Shown: in pieces, positions 49,302 through 58,963 of the stretch
Layout: each line of letters opens with the position of its first letter
How positions within the stretch are numbered: position 1 is the first letter of the stretch
Source: Tritrichomonas musculus
Taxonomy: Eukaryota > Parabasalia > Tritrichomonadida > Tritrichomonadidae
DNA: 64,000 bases
Direction of reading: 5' to 3'
Assembly (NCBI GenBank): GCA_039105265.1
Contig: JAPFFF010000009.1
Coordinates: 2,046,001-2,110,000, forward strand
The notes under the pieces: model-generated
Database searches by the model: none
Told to the model about the DNA's origin: nothing
What the model saw: the letters and a program-made list of their open reading frames with translations, nothing else
Position numbers and translations under genes: made by a program

Positions 49302-49563
49302 CTTTTTTTAACATTTTTTATCCATGAATAGACTAAAACTATAGATTTTATATTAGCGTTATTATTATTTTTTTGTGTAAATTACTATCAACCAAAATCC
49401 AAGTTGATATCCCAAAAAAATAGCTATACAATACTATTGATGACATTGCATTGGATTCAGATATCAGAATATTGTTAATGCACTAGAGTTGTATAATAAT
49501 TTTTTTATGAATAAATAAAAATAATACATTTTTTGAATGAACTTACTGCTAAAAACAGTCAAC

Positions 49564-50382
49564 TTATTTATTGTCATTTTCTGCCTCATTATTATTATCA
49601 TCACCTTTATCTAACTGAAGTTTACATTTGGCTGCAAACTTCGGAACATTGCAACCTAACCATTCTTTCCATTTTGGTATTACACTTAGATAAAGATTTC
49701 TCCCAAGTGACATCCATAATATACCAACATCACCATCATGGTATGATGGCTTATGAGGTTGTCCAACAATATCAATTATTTTTTGATTAAGCTCTTCATG
49801 AGTTTCACCTTGACCATTTCCTTTATGCTTTCTCTGGATGACTACTTCATATTTAACCTGATTATCTGGCTTGAAAAAATTTGTAATTAAAGGAGTTAAT
49901 AGCGGAATTGATTCTTCTGTTGAAGGAAACCCACTGGCTTGTATAGGATACATACGAATAACTTTGGGCGTTTGTGACTGGCCTGTTTCTTTGATCATAT
50001 TAAAATATTTTTCAATAAATACAAAAGGATCATCAAAATCTTGAGTGAATCTAATGAAAAAATTTCCGTTAACTTCAGAAATAAAAGTTGTGAATCTCTT
50101 TCTTGGTTGATTCTCATTCGATTTTTTGTTTGGATTTTTAAGTTGAGCAAGTTCTTCTTCAAGTGAAAGTTCTTTTTTGGGTTCATCGGTAGTATTAGAT
50201 TGCTCTCCTTCTGTTGAGGGTAAAGGGTCAGCAATTGAATTGAGAAATTTCAAAACTTGATCAACAGCTTTCTGGACTGCACCAACATCACAAGTTACAA
50301 GAATCCCACGTGAGCCTTTTGGAGGTGATTGAATACTTCCTGTTTTTTTGTTTTTAAAGTATGATGACTTTTTTTTCCCCAT
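49564..50382 (-). CDS. THUMP-domain protein, THUMPD1/Tan1-like tRNA acetylation adaptor
   Basis: 272 residues, starting at the ATG at 50382 (MGKKKSSYFKNKKTG). An open frame continues upstream without an ATG into the divergent gene, and is not used. The ordered part begins GILVTCDVGAVQKAVDQVLKFLNSI, has an acidic low-complexity insert, then RKRFTTFISEVNGNFFIRFTQDFDDPFVFIEKYF, followed by the THUMP core (RMYPIQASGFPSTEESIPLLTPLITNFFKPDNQVKYEVVIQRKHKG; VGILWMSLGRNLYLSVIPKW). This is the order of THUMPD1/Tan1, which carries tRNA to NAT10/Kre33 for ac4C12 formation. It shares a 55-base divergent promoter with the HMG gene. Confidence 0.85.
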   Translation of the reverse strand: MGKKKSSYFKNKKTGSIQSPPKGSRGILVTCDVGAVQKAVDQVLKFLNSIADPLPSTEGEQSNTTDEPKKELSLEEELAQLKNPNKKSNENQPRKRFTTFISEVNGNFFIRFTQDFDDPFVFIEKYFNMIKETGQSQTPKVIRMYPIQASGFPSTEESIPLLTPLITNFFKPDNQVKYEVVIQRKHKGNGQGETHEELNQKIIDIVGQPHKPSYHDGDVGILWMSLGRNLYLSVIPKWKEWLGCNVPKFAAKCKLQLDKGDDNNNEAENDNK

Positions 50383-50410
50383 TTTGAAAATATAAATGGT
50401 TATATATTCG

Positions 50411-50435
50411 TAAAGGGCATTTTTTTTGCCCTTTA
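50411..50435. promoter_or_regulatory. Palindromic divergent promoter with M5-like motif
   Basis: TAAAGGGCA (50411-50419) and TGCCCTTTA (50427-50435) are perfect 9-bp inverted arms around a T run. The right arm continues as CCCTTTAG just before the HMG start codon at 50438; CCTTTAG matches the published Trichomonas vaginalis M5 initiator. The left arm gives CCCTTTAC on the other strand, 29 bases from the THUMPD1-like ATG. Both genes could start transcription from this element. Confidence 0.6.
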
Positions 50436-50437
50436 GG

Positions 50438-50953
50438 ATGAGTTCGTTTGATTCCTTCCTCGATGATTCAATGCACACTCTTTTACCAACAGGGATTCCT
50501 CTTGAAACGCAGGTTTCTCCAAAGGTAGAAAAGCTCAAGCGGCCACCAAATGCATACAACCTTTTTTTTATGGAACAGCAATCGAAAGTCAAAACAGAAA
50601 ATCCATCATTATCTGGAAATCAAGTTTCACAAGAATTAGGCCGCCGCTGGAAAGAAATGAATGATGAAAGCCGAAAGCCTTATATTGATCGCGCTAATGA
50701 CATCCGAGACCGATTTAAACAAGAAAATCCAGATTATCACTACGAAAAGAAAAAAATAAAGAAGCACAAGGGTATACCTCAAACAATTGGGGACAATAAT
50801 GAATCACATATTACAGACGTTTTTTCATGTATCTTGACCACTCTTATTGCCCAATACTTGTACCAAGATAAAAATGCTATTGAATCTATTAACTCAAGCG
50901 TGGATTCGGAACTTCTTCCGATTCTACTTCAAAATTATCAAGATAAGAAATAA
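50438..50953 (+). CDS. HMG-box DNA-binding protein
   Basis: 171 residues from the ATG at 50438. One HMG box at about 31-105: LKRPPNAYNLFFMEQQSKVKTENPSLSGNQVSQELGRRWKEMNDESRKPYIDRANDIRDRFKQENPDYHY. All core positions are present (PPNAY, W, K-P-Y, A). The box is followed by the basic stretch KKKIKKHKGIPQ. The PPNAY and sequence-specific box type resembles the SOX/MAT-like or fungal single-box proteins more than abundant HMGB. It might bind bent DNA or act as a transcription factor; the target is unknown. Confidence 0.9.
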   Translation: MSSFDSFLDDSMHTLLPTGIPLETQVSPKVEKLKRPPNAYNLFFMEQQSKVKTENPSLSGNQVSQELGRRWKEMNDESRKPYIDRANDIRDRFKQENPDYHYEKKKIKKHKGIPQTIGDNNESHITDVFSCILTTLIAQYLYQDKNAIESINSSVDSELLPILLQNYQDKK

Positions 50954-51033
50954 TTATGTTTTTATTTTTTATTTGTATTGAATACCTAAAAAATAAATAG
51001 AATCTCTAACTTTATATTTATATAGCTTCTATC

Positions 51034-51060
51034 TTTTTTTTTTTTTTTTTTTTTTTTTTT
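51034..51060 (+). repeat. Poly-T tract (27 nt)
   Basis: Uninterrupted T run in the 164-base spacer between the HMG and SET genes, both on the plus strand. Confidence 0.9.
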
Positions 51061-51120
51061 CTATTTCAATTCGTTTTTTAATGCAAATTCGTTTACTTTT
51101 TTGATTTAAGCGAGTAGGTG

Positions 51121-52803
51121 ATGAACACTCCTTTGAGTGAAAATTGCCCTGATATGCCTTTTCTTATTCCAACAATACCATGTGCATATGAAAAGTGTGC
51201 TATTTATCAGCAGTTGAAACTTGTTATTAATAGACTTCCAAAAGAGGTTCAAACTTTTCTTTATATAAACCTTGTTGATCCATTTTTTGTTCAATTAAGG
51301 CAAAATGCTGGCGATCCAAAGAGTTCTCAATTATCAAAACGTTTAATTCTTCTGTATCAGTGTATAAAACGGTGTCAACATGAAGATGTCCCCTACGCAA
51401 TATGCGCTATATCAATTGTTACTGGACTCCCACCAAAGGTAATTCTTGATCATAATAGACTTCATCTTCCTCAAAATAAACTTGATATTATTCAAGCTTT
51501 CCATGCAAAAGCTTCGCGACAGAACCCTGAACCAGTTTATGCATTTAGTGGACGAATTGAAGTTACTAAAATGTCAGAATACTTGCCTTCGACATTGCTA
51601 TGGACTTTATCAACCAATCCACTGAACAACATCGAAATTCCTGATCTATCCGAACTTGGACTTGATGATTTAACTGATTCAAATAACAATAACGATAATA
51701 CACCAAAAAATGAAACAGAGCAGAAAAAGAATAAAAATCAAAATGACAATAAACAAATTTTGATATCTTCATTTTTTAATGTCAAACCACAGAACGCTTC
51801 AGGCAATACAAAACAAAATATCAAAGGTAGCCAAAATTCTAATAATCGCAGTTTTTCAAACGATCCTGAGAAAGCAAGGCAATTGTTTAAACCATTTATG
51901 CCAGATGAATTACCTAATTATCTTACAGAACAGGAAAAATATTATCTACTAAATCCTCGTATCCGTAAAGATTTGAAAAGCCCGTTTTTCTTTTCACGAG
52001 ATCTTTCAAATGGATTCAATCCAGCACATGGACTTCCACCAGTTCCATGCTACAATGAATTTGATGATCAACAACCTCCACTAATTCGTTGGATTGCTGA
52101 TCTCAAATTACCTGATACAATTCCTGCAACATACAAAGGGTGCAAATGCATCAATTGCGATTGCAGGCGTTGCCATGTTTTGACTTTTGACGATAATAAA
52201 AAAACAATGCGCTATACTGATGAAGGGAAAATAAATCTAGAAGAGCTTAATGATTGCCGACCACTAATAATTGAATGTAATGAAAAATGCTTATGTGATC
52301 ACTTGCATTGCAAAAATAGAGTTGTTCAAAATCGTTCGCGAGTACAATTAATGGTTATTCGGTCAAAATCTAAATCTGGTTGGGGCGTTCGAACAATGGA
52401 ATTCATTCCAAAAGGCTCTTTTGTATGCGAATATTTAGGACAAGTTATTAGCGACCCTTTAATTGCAGAAATGATGGGGCGAGAGTATGATAATAATCTC
52501 GAATCTTACCTATTTGATCTAGATGCTTATGGCGTTGATGATGATGAAATGTTAACTGTCGACCCTTCTAAAGATGGAAATGTTTCCAAGTACATAAATC
52601 ATTCTTGCGATCCAAATCTTGTTCAAATTTCAATAGGAAATGTTGAATCACCACTTTTCCACAGGATTGCCTTTTTTGCAGCAAGAAATATTTACCCAAA
52701 TGAAGAGCTTGGCTTTCACTATAATTATGAATTTGATGAGAATCAAAATAGATTCATTGAATGCAATTGCGGATGTATAAATTGCAGAACAAGACTTAGA
52801 TAA
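51121..52803 (+). CDS. SUV39-type SET-domain histone H3K9 methyltransferase
   Basis: 560 residues from ATG 51121. The N-terminal 180 residues are helical and unrecognised; about 185-260 is an Asn-rich low-complexity insert. Pre-SET zinc cysteines begin at about 340 (GCKCINCDCRRC ... CNEKCLCDHLHCKNR). The SET domain covers about 409-545: SGWGVRT (AdoMet), NHSCDPNL (about 493) and the catalytic tyrosine in GFHYNYEF (about 531-538). Post-SET CNCGCINCR closes the protein. Pre-SET plus SET plus post-SET is the SUV39/G9a arrangement, which writes H3K9 methylation for heterochromatin. No chromodomain or ankyrin repeats are present, so recruitment must differ from SUV39H1 or G9a. Confidence 0.9.
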   Translation: MNTPLSENCPDMPFLIPTIPCAYEKCAIYQQLKLVINRLPKEVQTFLYINLVDPFFVQLRQNAGDPKSSQLSKRLILLYQCIKRCQHEDVPYAICAISIVTGLPPKVILDHNRLHLPQNKLDIIQAFHAKASRQNPEPVYAFSGRIEVTKMSEYLPSTLLWTLSTNPLNNIEIPDLSELGLDDLTDSNNNNDNTPKNETEQKKNKNQNDNKQILISSFFNVKPQNASGNTKQNIKGSQNSNNRSFSNDPEKARQLFKPFMPDELPNYLTEQEKYYLLNPRIRKDLKSPFFFSRDLSNGFNPAHGLPPVPCYNEFDDQQPPLIRWIADLKLPDTIPATYKGCKCINCDCRRCHVLTFDDNKKTMRYTDEGKINLEELNDCRPLIIECNEKCLCDHLHCKNRVVQNRSRVQLMVIRSKSKSGWGVRTMEFIPKGSFVCEYLGQVISDPLIAEMMGREYDNNLESYLFDLDAYGVDDDEMLTVDPSKDGNVSKYINHSCDPNLVQISIGNVESPLFHRIAFFAARNIYPNEELGFHYNYEFDENQNRFIECNCGCINCRTRLR

Positions 52804-52917
52804 GTAAGTCAACAAGATAATAGAATCATACTAATATATTTATTTTTTAATTGTTTGTAGAGTATCTTTATAAAAAAAAAACATATTTAAAAAATTGAAT
52901 GCTTTTTGATGTTGTTG

Positions 52918-52946
<29 letters not shown>
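52918..52946 (+). repeat. Poly-A tract (29 nt)
   Basis: A run in the 162-base spacer between the convergent SET and HEAT-repeat genes. Confidence 0.9.
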
Positions 52947-52949
<3 letters not shown>

Positions 52950-52965
52950 TTTTTTTGACAAATTT

Positions 52966-55854
52966 TCATTTCAATTCCTTTAATAACGAAGAAATGTAAT
53001 TCATGTGAGAAATAAACACTTTCAACAAATTCTCATTATCGTTTAACATCCCCAAAACCAATTGTTGCGGTAAAGGCGAAATTATTGAAAACATAGAAGC
53101 TAAGTACTCTTTTGATATATCTCCATTTTGGTAAAATTGACGTATATCACAAACGACAAATAGAACAATAGACCTAAAAGCAAACAATTTTAATTCATCA
53201 GATAAATCGTTTGCCATTTGGATGAGCCAACCATAACAACATCCAAAAAGCGATTTATCAATTCTAATTGGAAATTTAGATAAGATCAAAGAAATAATTT
53301 TTTCATCTTGTTCATAAAAAGAACCTAAGTTAATTAAAATAAAAATTAAATTTTCTGATAATTCTTGATCATGACTATTATTTAATTTAATTAAACTGAG
53401 ATTAACTATTGGCTGAGAATATTTAAAAGCATTTTCCTGATCTCTCAAAATCATAAATCTAAAGAAGCGAGCCGCTGTACAACAAATTTCATCACTTAAA
53501 TCATCTTGTTTATTTTCAATTTCGGGCTCATTCAAAAAGTTAACAACTTTTTCAATAATCATTGGATCTTGAATGTTCACTTTTTGTTCACAATAAAAGA
53601 AAAATCTTAAACAAACAAGACGAATAATTTGGTCATTGCTCTGCAAATGGGATAAAGCAAATTGTGTCACTTTTGGAAGGATTTCTTGACATTGACTCAT
53701 TTCTAAAATTTCGATTGAATTTTGAAAGAAATCACAAAAAGATATTAAAATTGTATCAAACAAATAAACCTCTTTTGATTGAAAAATAGATTCAATCAAA
53801 TTTAATGAATATTCTAAAAACGGTAAAGTATTGAATTTATTTTGGAAAATTTCAATGATAATCATTACAATTTCAATTATTAATTGGCCGACTTCAATTG
53901 AAATATCCATAAATTTCAATAAAAATGGCGTGAGTGAATTTGGATCATATTGACCATCATAGTCCGATAGACTATTGAAAAGTGTATTTGTGGGCTCTTT
54001 AAATCCTTGATACATTGAACTTGGTAATGCTTGAATTAAATGAAAGAATAATTTAAAAATAGATGGAGAAATTTTAATTTCTGCTTTAAAATAAGCAAAT
54101 ATCGTTACTTCAGTATCATAAGCAGATAAAGATTTGAGAGGATCGTCAAATTCAGTATCACAAATTTCCAGAATTTTTTGAATATTATTTTGAATAACAA
54201 TTGACACCTTCTCTTCAAAATAAGCCAAAAGTATTGAAATAAATTTCAATGAATAAACATCAGAAAAATTCTGTAAAAACACATCAAGATGAGGAATAAA
54301 AATTGACTTATTTGCAAATAATAGAGTAGAAAATGTAGTAAAAGCAAATCCTTTAACATTATCAAAATTACAACTATTAACCAATTGACAAACAGCTTGA
54401 AGAATTTGAGAATAAAATTCAGAAAAATCTTCTTCTCTATTTCGTGTAATTGAAATCATAAAATTAAATAGATTTAAAATATCAAGAATTTCTGATTCAT
54501 TTCCATCATTGAAAAATTTTATACCAAAAATAAAAAGATCATTTAATATTGGTGTAATATCCTCAAATTCCAGAATAAATTTACTCATTAAAATTAAAAT
54601 TTGATCAATTAAATAACGGTTATCATTATCATTTGCTTTTAAATTTTCAGTCCAATCAATCAAAAATTTAATTAATGGGATTTGATAGAATTTTTTGAAT
54701 GATTCTCTCAAATCATATAACGTATCCATTATCATTTTTCTAATATTATTTTCATTTATATTTAATAACGATACAATAAAATTGTAATGTTCTTCATTTC
54801 CATCATATTTCTGAATAAATGCGCTAAATAAAGCAATCATTGTTATTATTGATGGAATATTATTAGAAGTTGACAATTCACTTAGAGTTTTCTCAATTAA
54901 TTCTTTCGGCACATATTCAATTAATTGAATAAAAGTTTCACTTGTGGTTGTCATTTCATCAATTTCAATAGAAAATAAATAATTTGAAAGCGAAATTTCT
55001 TGTGTAAATATTTGAATAATTATTTCTTGATAAAATTTTTCTTTTTTTCCTAAATTACCTATACTTATTTTATAGTGATAATCAATCATTTCGACAAAAT
55101 TTAAATTGATAAAATCTCGGATTAAAAGTAAAATCGATGGACTCAAATCATAGTTATTCAAATTTGAGATAAGTAAAAAAATCGGGCAAAATGGATAAAC
55201 TTTTGTAAAATACCTTCTATACAATATTAAAAATGTATTAATATAATCAACATTATTACATGTAAAAAGTAAACGCACCATCTCTTGAATTTTCTGAGAA
55301 AATAAATCAATTTTTTTTTGCTTTTTGCTATTGAAAAAAAGAAGAATTTCAAAGCCTCCCAATTGCGTTTTTAAATCGGATTCAAAACTTTGTGCAATTT
55401 TACGTAATATTAATTCGGAATTGGGAAATAACATAGAGTAATGATAAAAAATTTTCAAATAATCAGAACTTTTTGCATGAAAATCAAAAATCAAATGATC
55501 AAGCTGCTGCCAGGATTGACGCGTATGATTAATTAAATAACAAATTATATCTGATATTTGAATTTTGAGAAAATCGTTCTGTTCATCTAAATAAATATCA
55601 ACAATCTGATCTGCAATCATATATAATTCTGTTTGATTAAAATGAATAAAAGATTGAACCAGGTTTGATTTTATCCCATATAAAGATTGCATTTTATAAA
55701 ATGGCTCAGGAGAATTAACATAAACTTGTATTAAAGGTTGTATTATTGATTTGTTTTGATACAGCAATCTGAGTTGGTTCCACGATGAATTAATGATTTC
55801 TTGCGTTTGGTTGGGCGTTAGCTGATTGAATAAGTTAATTAATGTCTCGATCAT
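52966..55854 (-). CDS. Importin-beta/karyopherin-like HEAT-repeat protein
   Basis: 962 residues from an ATG, built entirely of helical pairs. The N-terminus (LINLFNQLTPNQTQEIINSSWNQLRLLYQNKSIIQPLIQVYVNSPEPFYKMQSLYGIKSNLVQS) resembles the importin-beta N-terminal HEAT repeats that contact Ran-GTP, followed by repeated leucine-rich helices to the end. Length and layout fit the Kap123/importin-4 or importin-5 group (about 1000-1100 residues). It should carry proteins such as histones or ribosomal proteins through the nuclear pore. The cargo cannot be read from sequence. Confidence 0.65.
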   Translation of the reverse strand: MIETLINLFNQLTPNQTQEIINSSWNQLRLLYQNKSIIQPLIQVYVNSPEPFYKMQSLYGIKSNLVQSFIHFNQTELYMIADQIVDIYLDEQNDFLKIQISDIICYLINHTRQSWQQLDHLIFDFHAKSSDYLKIFYHYSMLFPNSELILRKIAQSFESDLKTQLGGFEILLFFNSKKQKKIDLFSQKIQEMVRLLFTCNNVDYINTFLILYRRYFTKVYPFCPIFLLISNLNNYDLSPSILLLIRDFINLNFVEMIDYHYKISIGNLGKKEKFYQEIIIQIFTQEISLSNYLFSIEIDEMTTTSETFIQLIEYVPKELIEKTLSELSTSNNIPSIITMIALFSAFIQKYDGNEEHYNFIVSLLNINENNIRKMIMDTLYDLRESFKKFYQIPLIKFLIDWTENLKANDNDNRYLIDQILILMSKFILEFEDITPILNDLFIFGIKFFNDGNESEILDILNLFNFMISITRNREEDFSEFYSQILQAVCQLVNSCNFDNVKGFAFTTFSTLLFANKSIFIPHLDVFLQNFSDVYSLKFISILLAYFEEKVSIVIQNNIQKILEICDTEFDDPLKSLSAYDTEVTIFAYFKAEIKISPSIFKLFFHLIQALPSSMYQGFKEPTNTLFNSLSDYDGQYDPNSLTPFLLKFMDISIEVGQLIIEIVMIIIEIFQNKFNTLPFLEYSLNLIESIFQSKEVYLFDTILISFCDFFQNSIEILEMSQCQEILPKVTQFALSHLQSNDQIIRLVCLRFFFYCEQKVNIQDPMIIEKVVNFLNEPEIENKQDDLSDEICCTAARFFRFMILRDQENAFKYSQPIVNLSLIKLNNSHDQELSENLIFILINLGSFYEQDEKIISLILSKFPIRIDKSLFGCCYGWLIQMANDLSDELKLFAFRSIVLFVVCDIRQFYQNGDISKEYLASMFSIISPLPQQLVLGMLNDNENLLKVFISHMNYISSLLKELK

Positions 55855-55976
55855 CTTGAATACATTAAATAAATTTTGAAAAAATTTTAATAACTTATTT
55901 TGACCTTATATTTCTAAAAACTTCACCTTTATACATTTTTGAGAGCGTTTACACAAAAAGTTTCAGATTAAAAATA

Positions 55977-57029
55977 ATGATATCATCAATATTCAAATTC
56001 TCACGTTCGCATAGAATTATTATCACTAGTTCTACTAATCCTTATACGAATCTTGCAAAAGAACTTGATTTATTATATAATTCAAATAATAAAAAAGAAC
56101 AAATTTTATATTTATGGAGAAATGATCCTGTTGTTGTTATTGGCAAACATCAAAATCCTTATAAAGAGTGTAATTTGAAATTTATGAAAGAAAATAATAT
56201 TAAACTTGCTCGACGACCAACAGGTGGTGGTGCTGTATATCAAGATCTTGGGAACACTTGCTGGACATTTTTGGGTCCAAAATTTGAACCGAAAAAAACA
56301 TCACAAATAATAATTGATGCTTTGAAATCATTAGATATTGAAGCAAGCCTAACTGGTAGGAATGATATCGTTGTTGATAACAAAAAAGTTTCAGGTGCTG
56401 CTTTTCGTAGGCATTCAGACTATTCAATTCACCATGGAACTATGCTTATTAATGTTAATATGTCAAATCTCGAAAAATCTTTAACAGTTGATAAATCTAA
56501 ACTTCAGTCGAAAGGAGTTGATTCAGTCAAATCACGAGTAATGAATTTAAAAGAAATTTCACCTTCTATTACACATGAAAGTTTTTGCGAAGCTGCAATT
56601 AAATCATTTCAAAAAAGCATTTTCGATACTTATGGAGAAAAATGCAAAATTGAAAATTTTGATTTTTCCAAAATGATGGAAGAAAAAACTGTTAATACAC
56701 GTTTTCAGCAATTTAGTTCTCAATATTGGCTATTTGGTAATTCTGAAGAAAATAAAGTTGATTTTACAAAACGCTTTCCTTTTGGTATGTTTGATATTGT
56801 TATTAAAGATAAAGATGGTGAAAAAATTGGAGTTGTGAACAGTGATTGCTTGATAAACGAATTGGTAGAAAATTTTCAATTTTACTTATATGAATTTTTT
56901 GATTCAAATGGTAATGATAACTTTGCTAAAAATGTTTTTATTGGATCAATGAATTCAAAAGAAAGCAAAGCTATGGCTTCACAACTCGTTGCATGGATCA
57001 GGCCTTTGTTAATAAAATTAATAAAGTAA
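55977..57029 (+). CDS. Lipoate-protein ligase A, probably hydrogenosomal
   Basis: 350 residues. Motifs of the LplA family are all present: the DPVVVIGKHQN strand, the nucleotide-binding RRPTGGGAVYQD (about 79-90), NDIVVDNKKVSGAAFRR (about 133-150, with the conserved KxSGxA lysine), and HHGTMLI. It activates lipoate with ATP and attaches it to a lysine of a target protein. The C-terminal accessory domain is shortened but present. The first residues, MISSIFKFSR, resemble short hydrogenosomal presequences (M-hydrophobic-S-S-x-x-R). Trichomonad hydrogenosomes hold a glycine-cleavage H protein that needs lipoate, which would be the substrate. It is divergent from the importin-like gene, 122 bases between starts. 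Confidence 0.88.
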   Translation: MISSIFKFSRSHRIIITSSTNPYTNLAKELDLLYNSNNKKEQILYLWRNDPVVVIGKHQNPYKECNLKFMKENNIKLARRPTGGGAVYQDLGNTCWTFLGPKFEPKKTSQIIIDALKSLDIEASLTGRNDIVVDNKKVSGAAFRRHSDYSIHHGTMLINVNMSNLEKSLTVDKSKLQSKGVDSVKSRVMNLKEISPSITHESFCEAAIKSFQKSIFDTYGEKCKIENFDFSKMMEEKTVNTRFQQFSSQYWLFGNSEENKVDFTKRFPFGMFDIVIKDKDGEKIGVVNSDCLINELVENFQFYLYEFFDSNGNDNFAKNVFIGSMNSKESKAMASQLVAWIRPLLIKLIK

Positions 57030-57440
57030 ATTGTTTTATTTTGAATTACAACAAATAATTTTTTTTTATTAATCAAATCTTCATAAATCTTCGGAACGCA
57101 AACAAAAATTACATGAGATATTGATAAAAAACGTTTTGAATAATGTATTTAATTTTCAATTACCAAAAAAATATTTCTTAGAAAATTGAATTGATTAAAA
57201 ATTCTCTTAATTATAATTAATTATAAATCCATATTCTTTTTAATTAAGAGAATATTCTATAAACACTTTAGCCTTTAAAAATATCTATTTAAATTAGATC
57301 AAATCCAAGTGCAAGGATAAATGCTATTATTAAAATAAAAAATCATGGGAGAAAAATAAGCAAATATATAAAAAACAAATCGCAGTTTACTGTTTTAAAT
57401 ACATCATTATCATCAATATAATAATAGGACAGGTTAAAAA
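57030..57440. other. Intergenic, AT-rich
   Basis: About 410 bases between convergent genes with nothing but A/T-rich sequence; an imperfect palindrome of TTAATTATAATTAATTATAA lies near 57205. Confidence 0.5.
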
Positions 57441-57842
57441 TTAAAAAGCAAAATCATAATTCGCCCAAGAGTATTCAACATCAAAAGGATTCTCATAATT
57501 ATACTCATCATAAAACTGGAATTCTGCTAGACTAGCTGCATCAGCATCTTCATTATTCTCTTCATTTTCTTGGACCATTGGAGCTTTTAACTCAACTTCC
57601 TGACCTTCTTCTGTGTTTTCTGTGTTTTCAACACTTTCAGTATTGTCATTGTTTTCTGTGTTTTCAGCATTCTGTTCTGCCTGGACAAGATAAGGAACAA
57701 CATATTCAAGTTTTGGTTGTCCATTTTCATAAATAAGTACACCGAACTTATCAAGAGCGTAATAGTAAATATAACCTTGCCTCCTGTCGATGACAATTAC
57801 GTATCTTGCAGCAACGTGATTTTTTTGTCTATTACCACGCAT
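57441..57842 (-). CDS. Small acidic protein, unrecognised
   Basis: 133 residues from an ATG. The first 55 residues look ordered and basic (NHVAARYVIVIDRRQGYIYYYALDKFGVLIYENGQPKLEYVVPYL), followed by an Asn/Thr/Glu-rich stretch with repeated ENTEN units and an acidic aromatic tail (FQFYDEYNYENPFDVEYSW). Just before the ATG is CTTTTAGG, close to the M5-like motif. The ordered segment with alternating hydrophobic strands suggests a small beta-sheet domain. No family identified. Confidence 0.6.
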   Translation of the reverse strand: MRGNRQKNHVAARYVIVIDRRQGYIYYYALDKFGVLIYENGQPKLEYVVPYLVQAEQNAENTENNDNTESVENTENTEEGQEVELKAPMVQENEENNEDADAASLAEFQFYDEYNYENPFDVEYSWANYDFAF

Positions 57843-58370
57843 TTCCTAAAAGAGCCTCACTTTTCAACAGAAACCGTAAATAAAACGATCCGTTAATTTT
57901 ATTTATTAAACTTTTTGTAATAAAATAAAAATGATATTTTTTTGAAAAAGTTTTTCTTCTTTTTTTTTGCCTATTCAATCAATGAATGACATAAAATGTT
58001 TGTTTCTACTTTTTTTAGTCATAAAATCAATAAAATGCTGAATATCACAATATATATTTATTTATTTATGCATTGTAAAGCTAAAACAAAGATATCACTA
58101 TTATAAAAATAAAAATTGATTCAATGAATTTAAAAAAAAAATCTAAAAAATATCATTTTTAATAATATATAAGGATGTATCATCACTAATTACAATGATT
58201 TTTTGAGATCTTTACGATGCTTTTGATTTGAAAAAGTCTTGCAAAAAAACTATTTCTTGAATAAAAAGGAAATTACTTATTCCATTCTATGCCGATTGCT
58301 ATTGACTTTTTGCGATGATATTTCTAACGATAAAATAATAATATCAAATTAGATATTCTAAGAAGTTGGC
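57843..58370. other. Intergenic, AT-rich
   Basis: About 530 bases, no open frame or structured RNA visible; contains several ATGAATTTAAAA-type low-complexity runs. Confidence 0.5.
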
Positions 58371-58697
58371 TTATTTAAGATATCCAGCAATGACCACTTT
58401 AAGAATAACATAAAATGCACCAAATCCAAGACCCCAATAAACATATACAGAGTCTGCTGAAGTTTTTGTAAAATAATATGTGTAGCCAACACTAATAGCA
58501 AGGATAATCGTATAGAAAAAGCAAGATACAAAGGTGTATATGGGCGCTGCAATGATAAATATAATGGTACTAAATCGTCCAATTCGAGCAGCAGCAATAA
58601 TTGCTGATATTAAATGTATACCTGCCGCAAATCCAGCAGCGATTAAAGACATATAGACCCAATTAAGGTCAAGAAACCAAACCATTTGGATCGCCAT
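58371..58697 (-). CDS. Small three-pass membrane protein, unrecognised
   Basis: 108 residues from the ATG at 58697 (MAIQMVWFLDLNWVYMSLIAAGF). An upstream in-frame ATG at 58817 would add 40 residues, but that stretch is A/T low-complexity typical of spacer, so I do not use it. Hydrophobic segments at about 15-35, 43-72 and 83-105, with few charges, connected by short loops (AARIGRFST, TKTSADSVYVYWG). It resembles small four-helix ER or vesicle membrane proteins in plan only. Confidence 0.65.
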   Translation of the reverse strand: MAIQMVWFLDLNWVYMSLIAAGFAAGIHLISAIIAAARIGRFSTIIFIIAAPIYTFVSCFFYTIILAISVGYTYYFTKTSADSVYVYWGLGFGAFYVILKVVIAGYLK

Positions 58698-58926
58698 TGT
58701 AACAACGAGTAAGTTTTTGAAATATAAAAAAAAAAAAATAAAATTTAAATTCAATGTATAATATGAAAAAGATATGAGAGACATTAAAAATGTGAAATTA
58801 GTATCATATCTACACATTTGCCCTTCTCTTAGCTACTCCTTTTCTGTAACACAAAATATAAAGATAAGAGATGATAAATTGATAGTCTATATAAAGTTTA
58901 TTAATGATATTATATTTTTCTTTTTC

Positions 58927-58948
58927 TTTTTTTTTTTTTTTTTTTTTT
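58927..58948 (+). repeat. Poly-T tract (22 nt)
   Basis: A T run ends 15 bases before the Sua5 gene's stop codon on the minus strand, so it would be poly-A in the Sua5 transcript's 3' region. Confidence 0.85.
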
Positions 58949-58963
58949 GAACTAACAATTGCT

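Noticed and set aside
50383-50592. N-terminal extension of the THUMPD1-like protein
   Set aside because: The frame is open but has no ATG and overlaps the divergent HMG gene and its promoter.
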